Part shown: piece by piece, positions 7,944 to 14,341 of the stretch
How the letters are laid out: every line of letters starts with the position of its first letter
Numbering within the stretch: position 1 is the stretch's first letter
Source: Sulfuricurvum sp.
GTDB lineage: Bacteria > Campylobacterota > Campylobacteria > Campylobacterales > Sulfurimonadaceae
Assembly: GCF_028713855.1 (NCBI RefSeq)
Contig: NZ_JAQTNN010000020.1
Location: 1 to 34,099 of the forward strand
Length of the DNA: 34,099 bases
Reading direction: 5' to 3'
Made by a program: the position numbers and the translations under genes
The notes under the pieces: generated by a model
Seen by the model: only the letters and a program-made list of their open reading frames with translations
The model's database searches: none
What the model was told of the DNA's origin: nothing

Positions 7944-9132
7944 TCTACTACTCAGTATGAGCATTCTTTTAGCCCTCTCAGGGTGCAGCAATCATCAATC
8001 ACTAGGAGATTTTATGAGTGGAAAACCAAAAGTAACTTTTGAGTCAGATATAGCTGCACCCAGAGGCTATCCGGTGGAGTTAGTTGACGGATATTGTGGA
8101 TATTTTAATGAAAGCGGTAAACCTACGGGTGGTTTTTTTGGTTCTGCTGATATGGGTTGGGATGAGTTCGGCTCTGTAGGCACTAGTCCTACGGATGGTT
8201 TCCCAAAACGGATACGTTTACGCTGGCTCTCATTAGCAGAGAATCAGTTCTATGAGCTGGATGCTGAACTGCCGATGGAAAAGATGCGTCAGCTCTATGC
8301 ACAAGGATATCGAAGTCAAAATGGGATGAGAGAAATTGTTACTGATGATTACAGAGAAGAAGCTGTAAAAATCGGTCAGTGGCAGCCTTTCACCAATTTT
8401 GTATTTATGCTAGCACCCGGCGGCGGTGTCGTTGTGAAATTACAAAGCGAAGAAGCTCGGGAATTGGCCTATTTTAAAGCCAAAAAAACAGATATGCCGT
8501 GGCATGAATTTCAAAACGTTCCTAAAGAGAGAGTTGGCGATCGTAATGAATGGGTAAAAAAGATGTACGACATTACGGCTAAAAAATATCCAATCGAATA
8601 TGCACAGGTTATGAACAAACAAATACCCTACGGATTATGGGATGATGTTTACCGCAGACGCTATCCGTGGCATGTTTCTACTACTAGCCCTTTGGCGTAT
8701 CGCGAATACGATGTGGAGTATCTCAACACCGAACGCTTTATGATTTGGGGCGACCAAGTGGATCAGGATCTCCTCTTAGCAGATAGACCTGCCCCGGCTA
8801 AATTAAAAGTGTTTTTCAAAGATGCTGATGGACGCAGGTTAAGAGGATTTTTACGCTTTGATGAAGTCAGTGTCGCAAAAGCATTCGGTGAGTTTTTTAA
8901 ATACTCCAAAGAGCCTGCACGTTTACAAATCGAAACGAGTGATGATCTTAAAACGGTGGAAGTTAAACTGATTAATGCCTCGCACAGTATGGTTATCCCC
9001 TACACGTTTTGGAGATTACAGCTTTTAGATGGAGATGGCTGGGATGTAGATAATTCTGATCATGCAAGGGCGCTGAGTACAACCTATCCGAAACCAGTGA
9101 GGGATGACAGTATTTTGCAAGATAAAAAATAG
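7930..9132 (+). CDS. DUF2931-like lipoprotein, probable immunity protein (copy a')
   Basis: I chose ATG 7930 over 7915 because it gives the same lipoprotein start as the sister copies: MRLRNLLLSMSILLALSGC with Cys19, and GAGG upstream. The 400-residue product is nearly the same as copy a over most of its length, and from about residue 261 its DNA is identical. The clear difference is residues 130-148, where copy a has a wholly different sequence. This segment is a candidate specificity loop. The gene is preceded only by a 51-base effector remnant and followed by the small ORF and LRR3. Likely exported and anchored in the outer membrane, facing the periplasm. Protection against a related Tle1 toxin from neighbouring cells is an inference. 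Confidence 0.78.
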   Translation: MRLRNLLLSMSILLALSGCSNHQSLGDFMSGKPKVTFESDIAAPRGYPVELVDGYCGYFNESGKPTGGFFGSADMGWDEFGSVGTSPTDGFPKRIRLRWLSLAENQFYELDAELPMEKMRQLYAQGYRSQNGMREIVTDDYREEAVKIGQWQPFTNFVFMLAPGGGVVVKLQSEEARELAYFKAKKTDMPWHEFQNVPKERVGDRNEWVKKMYDITAKKYPIEYAQVMNKQIPYGLWDDVYRRRYPWHVSTTSPLAYREYDVEYLNTERFMIWGDQVDQDLLLADRPAPAKLKVFFKDADGRRLRGFLRFDEVSVAKAFGEFFKYSKEPARLQIETSDDLKTVEVKLINASHSMVIPYTFWRLQLLDGDGWDVDNSDHARALSTTYPKPVRDDSILQDKK

Positions 9133-9198
9133 GGGCACCCCCTATCTCATCATAGAGTTCCATTCTCCAAGTCGAAGAGTATTGCACAAAGAAGTAGC
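8711..9198 (+). repeat. 488-bp perfect direct repeat, copy 2
   Basis: Identical by eye to 3050-3537, in the same orientation. It covers the 3' third of lipoprotein a', its stop hairpin and most of the second small ORF. Confidence 0.93.
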
Positions 9199-9244
9199 AG
9201 AATTCATCAACTGTCCCAGTAACACTAAAAAAGGAAAAAATTGA
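9104..9244 (+). CDS. Small 46-codon ORF coupled to the LRR gene (copy 2), tentative
   Basis: Same frame relation and length as the ORF at 3443. It begins inside the lipoprotein 3' end and stops at TGA 9242-9244, overlapping the LRR3 TTG start by four bases. The last 19 residues read HKEVAEFINCPSNTKKGKN against HKEVAEFINRLSSTKKVGK in copy 1. Keeping length, frame and stop-start overlap while the DNA drifts mostly at third positions is the evidence for coding. The start codon is unsettled and no family is recognised. Confidence 0.4.
   Translation: MTVFCKIKNRGTPYLIIEFHSPSRRVLHKEVAEFINCPSNTKKGKN
9129..9145 (+). other. Perfect 7-bp hairpin over the lipoprotein stop codon (copy 2)
   Basis: Same ATAGGGG-CAC-CCCCTAT stem-loop as at 3468-3484, lying inside the perfect repeat and lacking a U tract. 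Confidence 0.5.
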
Positions 9245-10245
9245 AATCTAAATTGTCTCTAGTTGTTCTCATAGGAACTTTTACATTCGTATCGGCTGCA
9301 CCCACATTTATGAAAACATGTCAAAAACCCACTCCGAGTGATCTGAAAACATTAAAAGCACTCAAACAGGATATGTATATCGCTCTTCCTAAAAAGTACA
9401 GTATGGCTTTTAAAAAGAACGACTGCAAAAGTATGTACAAATACTTGCAGACAGCCACAGCGTTGGGTCTTAGCGGGAATCAGGCGGATAAAGTATCTTC
9501 TGTTATGGATTATCCTGATCTTCACCAGATCGATTGGATGGAGGATATTGCACTATTGCGATACTTTCCTAATCTTCAAAAAATTGATTTGAGTACCAAT
9601 GAGATTAAGAATTTAAAACCATTGGAGAAAATGGTTCATTTGACAGAGCTTGATATTATCAGTAACCCCGTAACCGATTTTAGCCCATTGGTAAAACTCA
9701 AAAACTTAGAGCGGCTCGAAATAAGCAACTCTGAGATTACGGATATCAAAGCGATCGGACAGATACCGTCTCTCAAAGCTTTGACGATCTACTCGGATGG
9801 GCTAAAAGATATTTCACCTTTAGGGAATTTGTTAAAATTAGAAAAACTAACGGTCTCATCCGATGAGATTACAGATATATGTGCACTTAACACGCTTGTT
9901 AATTTAAAAGAATTGAACATAGACGGGTGTTCAAAAGTGAACGATATCTTCTGCTTAAAAGATTTAGCGAAATTGGAAAAGCTTAATATTAATAACACGG
10001 CAGTCAAAGCGATTAATGTTGTAAAAAACTATAAAAATTTGGCTTTTTTTAACGGTAATGATACCATGCAAGATATGAGCCCGCTTGTTGGATTATTAAA
10101 ATTAGAAACAGCTGATACGAATAGCAACAACCTTTTAGAATGTTCTCCTAAAAATATTGATGAAATTAAAAGCGGGAAGAGTTGTAGTAAAAAAGATGAT
10201 GAGAATGTGAACAAATCATGGTGGAAAAAGGTATTGGGGTTGTAA
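9241..10245 (+). CDS. Secreted leucine-rich-repeat protein (LRR3)
   Basis: A 334-residue protein starting at TTG 9241 (AAGGA upstream, TTGA overlap with the small ORF). The signal peptide is MKSKLSLVVLIGTFTFVSA, followed by APTFMKTCQKPTPSD, about seven internalin-type LRRs (for example LTELDIISNPVTDFSPLVKL), an ECSP...SC cysteine pair and the terminal SWWKKVLGL. It is a close paralogue of LRR2, with one 179-base stretch almost identical and more divergence in the last three repeats. It is the last gene of the island before a probable terminator and the convergent cheV. The role is unknown. Having one LRR gene after both a-type lipoprotein/small-ORF units makes it look like a regular member of the effector module and not chance neighbourhood. 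Confidence 0.8.
   Translation: MKSKLSLVVLIGTFTFVSAAPTFMKTCQKPTPSDLKTLKALKQDMYIALPKKYSMAFKKNDCKSMYKYLQTATALGLSGNQADKVSSVMDYPDLHQIDWMEDIALLRYFPNLQKIDLSTNEIKNLKPLEKMVHLTELDIISNPVTDFSPLVKLKNLERLEISNSEITDIKAIGQIPSLKALTIYSDGLKDISPLGNLLKLEKLTVSSDEITDICALNTLVNLKELNIDGCSKVNDIFCLKDLAKLEKLNINNTAVKAINVVKNYKNLAFFNGNDTMQDMSPLVGLLKLETADTNSNNLLECSPKNIDEIKSGKSCSKKDDENVNKSWWKKVLGL
9646..9824 (+). repeat. LRR2/LRR3 near-identical segment, copy 2
   Basis: Matches 4941-5119 with three visible differences over 179 bases, in the same orientation and the same repeat register of the LRR domain. Confidence 0.85.
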
Positions 10246-10263
10246 AAGGTGAATACGTGAAGA

Positions 10264-10293
10264 AAGGCTCTTCCTTATTGAGGGAGAAGCCTT
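10264..10293. terminator. Probable bidirectional terminator between LRR3 and cheV
   Basis: AAGGCT (10264-10269) pairs with AGCCTT (10288-10293), and TTCC with GGGA extends the stem imperfectly. T-rich tracts follow on both strands. It lies between two convergent genes and overlaps the cheV stop. The fold is judged by eye only. Confidence 0.4.
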
Positions 10294-11237
10294 CTTTCCA
10301 TATCATTCATTTTTTCTACGATCAACGGTAAAATATTTTCACTTTTCGTTTTATCGATAAAACCATCCGCTCCTAAACTTGCCGCTTCTCGTTTATTATT
10401 GTCACCGGTCATAGAACTGTTCACGATAACAGGGATTGATTTGGTTTCAGGATTGGCTTTGAGGCGCTGGATAACAGTGAAACCGGACATTTCGGGCATT
10501 TCGATATCGGTAATGATCGCAGGTATCGAAGAAGGATTGGGATGTCTGGCAATGAATTCAATCATGTCTTTACCATTATTGAAAATCTGATAGCCGATAT
10601 GGGCATGTTCAAAAATATGGACCAAATGGCGCTGAGCTGTTTTAGAGTCTTCTGCAATCAATACAACACCGTTTTTGAGTTTTTCAGGAATTGAAATATT
10701 GGATAATGCTTTTGCCGCTATATCGACGTTGACCATTGCTTGAGGAATAACTTCAGCCAAGAGTTTTTCATAATCCAATACAAGGCATAGGCTTCCATCA
10801 TCCAGACGGGTATCATTAATCACCAGTCCGTCATCTCCCAAACGGTAAGAATCGGGAGAATGCATTTCATTCCAATTCTTTTTGATCACTCGGTACGCAT
10901 ACATAATCCGAATCCCGATAATGATACCGTTAAAATCACAAATGAGTAGATTGGAAGCTTTTTTCTTTGCCTCTTCAAGCTCAACCCCCAGCCATCGTGG
11001 GAGATTGAGGATAGGGATCTGCATTTCACGTAAAACAATAGTTCCTTCTAATAATGCGTGAGCACCTGGGATTTGGGTGAGATGGTGCCGTTTGGCCTCA
11101 ACTACTTCACGGGTTTTAAATACATTAATAGCATAATAGGGTGATGATTCTGCAGCATCGATTTTAAAGACTAAAAGTTGTACTTCATTATTTTTTGCTA
11201 AGTTCGTTGCAGCATCAACGTGTTCCAAAAGAGACAT
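10275..11237 (-). CDS. cheV: CheV chemotaxis coupling protein (CheW-REC)
   Basis: A 320-residue protein with an N-terminal CheW-like domain (MSLLEHVDAATNLAKNNEVQ, then LLVFKI and ILNLPRWLGVE) and a C-terminal receiver domain. The receiver has IAEDSKTAQRH, the phospho-acceptor Asp in TDIEMPEMSG and the switch Lys in FIDKT. CheV links chemoreceptors to CheA, and receiver phosphorylation tunes adaptation. Helicobacter and Campylobacter carry proteins of the same size. I chose ATG 11237 because GAGG lies six bases upstream and the protein then begins like known CheV proteins. An in-frame ATG at 11270 would add eleven residues without an obvious ribosome site. It stands alone, convergent with the T6SS island and divergent from the molybdopterin gene. 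Confidence 0.9.
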   Translation of the reverse strand: MSLLEHVDAATNLAKNNEVQLLVFKIDAAESSPYYAINVFKTREVVEAKRHHLTQIPGAHALLEGTIVLREMQIPILNLPRWLGVELEEAKKKASNLLICDFNGIIIGIRIMYAYRVIKKNWNEMHSPDSYRLGDDGLVINDTRLDDGSLCLVLDYEKLLAEVIPQAMVNVDIAAKALSNISIPEKLKNGVVLIAEDSKTAQRHLVHIFEHAHIGYQIFNNGKDMIEFIARHPNPSSIPAIITDIEMPEMSGFTVIQRLKANPETKSIPVIVNSSMTGDNNKREAASLGADGFIDKTKSENILPLIVEKMNDMERRLLPQ

Positions 11238-11329
11238 AGTGACCTCAATACTTTTATATTTGTTTATCATATCCTATTCGGGAGATTTTTTTACTAAAAA
11301 CTAAAGGGTGTGAAGGGTAAAATGCGCTA

Positions 11330-13081
11330 ATGAACACTCATATGAATCAAATCACTGCGTGCCCGCTAGATTGTTATGACGCTTGCCGCATCGTGATCGA
11401 TGAGAACGGAAAACTCAGAGGGGATAAATTGCACCCTGTTACACAGGGGTATTTGTGCCCGAATCTTAACCATTTCAAAGAACAGGATCGTCTGATTGGT
11501 GCAAAACTTCGGGGCGAAGATGTATCGATTGAGACAGCCATAAAAACTCTGATTGAGGTGTTAAAAGAGACTAAAAGTGATTCGGTTCTTTATTATCGCG
11601 GTAGTGGTAATGTCGGTCTGATGCAGCGTTCATGTGAGCATTTTTTTGCTTCTTTTAAAGCTGTCGGAACCTCCGGATCATTGTGCGACGGGGCTGGTGA
11701 AGCCGGTATCCTCCAAGGGCGGGGGAGTAATGAAATTCTCTCTCCGCAGATGATTTCCGAAAGTGAAGTGGTTGTGTTTTGGGGACGGAATCCTCATACG
11801 ACGCATTCTCATCTGTTACCGTTTTTAGAGGGAAAAACGATTATTGTCATCGATCCGCTTATAACGGCTTTGGCAAAAAAAGCCGATTTACATATTCAGA
11901 TCAAGCCTCATTGTGATTTGCATTTAGCTTTGCTGTTAAGCCGTTTTGCGATCATCGAAGGCTTGCATGACAAAGAATTTTTAGAAGAGCATGCGAGTGA
12001 GTATAACGATTTTTACGAGCTGACACAAACAGTGAGAATCAAAGCAACCCTTGATACTATCGATGTTAGTCTCGGACAAATTGGTGCAATACTGGAACTG
12101 ATACAGGGGAAGAGGACGGCGATTTTGGTCGGAGTCGGGGTTCAAAAATACCGAAACGGTGCTGATGTACTCCGTGCCATTGACGGATTTGGAGCTATCA
12201 TGGGGCTTTTTGGCAAACCCGGATGCGGGGTAAGTTATGTGGGAGATTCGCTTAGAGGACTTGCATTGCCTTTTAATCGTATCGCCCATTGTGTTAGTAA
12301 GCCAACGGTTGATTTTTCGAAGTATAATTGTGTTTTCATTCAAGGTGCGAACCCATTGGCTCAGATGCCGAATTCTGAGGGTGTGAGGCGGTCGTTTGAA
12401 AATGGAGGATTTCGTGTCTATTTCGGGCTGTACGAGAATGAAACATCAAGGGCGGCTGATTTGGTGATACCGGCGAAAACCTTTTTGGAAAAAAATGATT
12501 TTCGCAGTTCGTATGGAGATTATACCCTCCAAGAGATGGCTCAGATATTAGACAGTGATATTGGGATCAGTGAATATGAACTTACGAAAAAATTGTGTGA
12601 GGCGTTTGGAATAGCGTTCGAAAGTGAAGCGTATTATCGTGATTTTTTCCGGAATCAGATTGATGAACATGAGGGTGTAGGATATCGTCCGAATACTCCT
12701 AAAATTCCTTATGCAGAGGGATTTGAAAACGGCGAATTTGAGTTTTTGGATGAGATTGATTTGGCGATCGATAAGAATGAAGATTTTCATCTGATCACGC
12801 TAAAATATCCTAAAGGGCTTAACTCGCAGTTTAAAAGAGCTGAAGGGGTTTATTTTCATCCTGAAGCGGGGTTTGAGCAGGGGGAAATAGTTCATCTTTC
12901 CTCACACGCCGGAGCAGTTGATATGGTAGTAAAATATGATGAGTCTTTAAGGCGTGATTGTCTGCTGATCTATTCAGGGACATCGAATGTAAATGTGTTA
13001 ACGCCGGCTTTGCTCAGTTATGATGGGGAAAGTGCCGTGTATCAAGAATATAAAATAAAGGTGACTAAAAAAAATGACTAA
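11330..13081 (+). CDS. Molybdopterin-dependent oxidoreductase (short form)
   Basis: The 583-residue protein starts with an Fe-S motif CPLDCYDAC (Cys11, 15, 19) completed by LCPN (Cys43), typical of the DMSO-reductase/formate-dehydrogenase superfamily. It continues with molybdopterin-binding stretches such as YYRGSGNVGLMQ, VVFWGRNPHTTHSH, IFIQ-like VFIQGANPLAQMPNSEG and DLVIPAKTFLEKNDFRSS. The C-terminal domain (KYPKGLNSQFKRAEGVYFHP, then VHLSSHAGAVDM) fits the cap that holds the cofactor. It is shorter than catalytic subunits of about 700-900 residues and has no Tat signal, so it is probably cytoplasmic. The substrate cannot be read from sequence. A TAAAAT box ends 7 bases before the ATG, so the message may be leaderless. 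ATG 11342 is an alternative start. It overlaps argD by 8 bases. Confidence 0.83.
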   Translation: MNTHMNQITACPLDCYDACRIVIDENGKLRGDKLHPVTQGYLCPNLNHFKEQDRLIGAKLRGEDVSIETAIKTLIEVLKETKSDSVLYYRGSGNVGLMQRSCEHFFASFKAVGTSGSLCDGAGEAGILQGRGSNEILSPQMISESEVVVFWGRNPHTTHSHLLPFLEGKTIIVIDPLITALAKKADLHIQIKPHCDLHLALLLSRFAIIEGLHDKEFLEEHASEYNDFYELTQTVRIKATLDTIDVSLGQIGAILELIQGKRTAILVGVGVQKYRNGADVLRAIDGFGAIMGLFGKPGCGVSYVGDSLRGLALPFNRIAHCVSKPTVDFSKYNCVFIQGANPLAQMPNSEGVRRSFENGGFRVYFGLYENETSRAADLVIPAKTFLEKNDFRSSYGDYTLQEMAQILDSDIGISEYELTKKLCEAFGIAFESEAYYRDFFRNQIDEHEGVGYRPNTPKIPYAEGFENGEFEFLDEIDLAIDKNEDFHLITLKYPKGLNSQFKRAEGVYFHPEAGFEQGEIVHLSSHAGAVDMVVKYDESLRRDCLLIYSGTSNVNVLTPALLSYDGESAVYQEYKIKVTKKND

Positions 13082-14249
13082 CAATTTTGAAAATTATGTA
13101 TTACCAACTTATGGACGCCAAAACGTCAGTTTCGTATCAGGAAAAAATGCGATTTTGATCGACAGCGAGGGAAAAGAGTATATCGATTTTGCTGCAGGGA
13201 TCGCCGTGTGCAGTGTAGGGCATTCGAATGATCGTCTCACCAAGGCAATATGCGATCAAGTGAGTAAAGTGATCCATGTATCGAATCTCTATTACATCGA
13301 ACCGCAAGCCGAATGTGCTCGCCGTATTGTTCAGCTGAGCGGTTATGACATGAAATGTTTCTTCGGAAACAGCGGTGCCGAAGCGAATGAGGGGGCGATT
13401 AAAATTGCTCGAAAATACGGAGAGATAGAGGGACAGCCGAAACGCTATAAAATCATCACTCTTGATCATTCCTTCCACGGTCGTACGATTACGGCTCTCA
13501 AAGCGACGGGACAAGAGTCGATGCACAATTATTTCGGGCCGTTTCCGGATGGGTTTGTATATGCCAAAAATATCGATGAGATCGAATCATTGATCGATGA
13601 TCATACGGTAGCGGTGCTGATCGAACTGGTACAAGGTGAAGGCGGAGTTCAGCCCCAAGATCGTGCCAAAGTACAAACGTTAGCCGCAATACTGAAAGAG
13701 CGCGACATCTTGCTTATGGTAGATGAAGTACAGACTGGGATTTACCGTACGGGTGAGTTTTTGGCATCTAATCTTTACGGGATCGAACCGGATGTGATTA
13801 CATTGGCAAAAGGACTCGGCGGCGGTGTGCCTATCGGTGTTGTCATGACCTCTAAAAAAGATATTTTTGCCCCCGGCGATCACGGCTCGACCTTTGGTGG
13901 GAACTACCTCTCGACAGCAGCAGCAAATGAAGTCCTTGATATTCTTGAAGAGCTCAAAGAGAGCGGTGAGTTGGATGAGCATCTTCTTTATTTTGAAGCA
14001 TCTTTAGCCAAATTTGCAACTGCTCATCCGGCGATCTTTTTAGATCATGTTGGGCTTGGGATGATGCGCGGATTGCGTGTCGTAGATGCTGACACATTGG
14101 GCAAAATTATCAATGCTGCACGTGAAGCAGGGGTAATCGTCCTCAAAGCAGGGCGTAATACACTTCGTTTTCTTCCGCCTCTTACGATTACCAAGGCTGA
14201 TATCGATGAAGGGTTTGCACGTCTTGAAAAAGCGGTTGCAACTTTATAA
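13074..14249 (+). CDS. argD: Acetylornithine aminotransferase
   Basis: A 391-residue class III PLP aminotransferase. Landmarks are YIDFAAGIAVCSVGHSN, FFGNSGAEANEGAIKIARKY, the HSFHGRT motif, ELVQGEGGVQPQD, MVDEVQTGIYRTGE and the PLP lysine in TLAKGLGGGVPIG. In arginine biosynthesis ArgD converts N-acetylglutamate semialdehyde to N-acetylornithine, and many bacterial ArgD proteins also serve lysine synthesis (DapC activity). The ATG overlaps the molybdopterin gene by 8 bases, so the two are co-transcribed. The other arginine gene in the window, argB, is 18 kb away, so the pathway is scattered here. Length and motifs match the family. Other omega-aminotransferases look similar, but the size and sequence favour ArgD. 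Confidence 0.9.
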   Translation: MTNNFENYVLPTYGRQNVSFVSGKNAILIDSEGKEYIDFAAGIAVCSVGHSNDRLTKAICDQVSKVIHVSNLYYIEPQAECARRIVQLSGYDMKCFFGNSGAEANEGAIKIARKYGEIEGQPKRYKIITLDHSFHGRTITALKATGQESMHNYFGPFPDGFVYAKNIDEIESLIDDHTVAVLIELVQGEGGVQPQDRAKVQTLAAILKERDILLMVDEVQTGIYRTGEFLASNLYGIEPDVITLAKGLGGGVPIGVVMTSKKDIFAPGDHGSTFGGNYLSTAAANEVLDILEELKESGELDEHLLYFEASLAKFATAHPAIFLDHVGLGMMRGLRVVDADTLGKIINAAREAGVIVLKAGRNTLRFLPPLTITKADIDEGFARLEKAVATL

Positions 14250-14255
14250 AAATTC

Positions 14256-14339
14256 TGCCTCGAAGAGGCAAGCTTTAGTGCCAAAGCGGCTATCGTAGCC
14301 AAAGGGATGTATTCCTTTGGCGTTCAGAAAGGAACTTTC
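14256..14339 (+). promoter_or_regulatory. Highly structured leader with alternative hairpins before the MidA-like gene
   Basis: Five perfect inverted repeats are packed into 84 bases: TGCCTC-GAA-GAGGCA (14256-14270); GCTTT/AAAGC (14272-14287); GGCTA-TCG-TAGCC (14288-14300); GCCAAAGG/CCTTTGGC (14298-14321); and GAAAG-GAA-CTTTC (14327-14339). The third and fourth share bases and exclude each other. CCTTT (14314-14318) can also pair with AAAGG (14328-14332), which covers the Shine-Dalgarno AGGAA. This could be an RNA switch or processing site between argD and the downstream gene. No known riboswitch class was recognised, and the folds are judged by eye. Confidence 0.45.
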
Positions 14340-14341
14340 TA

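Noticed and set aside
3332..9187. Identical minus-strand 64-codon ORFs at 3332-3526 and 8993-9187
   Set aside because: They lie inside the perfect 488-bp repeat, opposite the lipoprotein gene. Their identity follows from the repeat, with no start signal or family.
3600..10245. Regularly spaced similar segments suggesting CRISPR or minisatellite
   Set aside because: The periodicity is about 66 bases of diverged coding repeats (22-residue LRRs) in open frames, without constant repeats or unique spacers.
11981..12343. 120-codon minus-strand ORF inside the molybdopterin gene, and similar antisense ORFs over argD and rny
   Set aside because: The sense frames have clear family motifs. The antisense ORFs have no ribosome site or recognisable domain.
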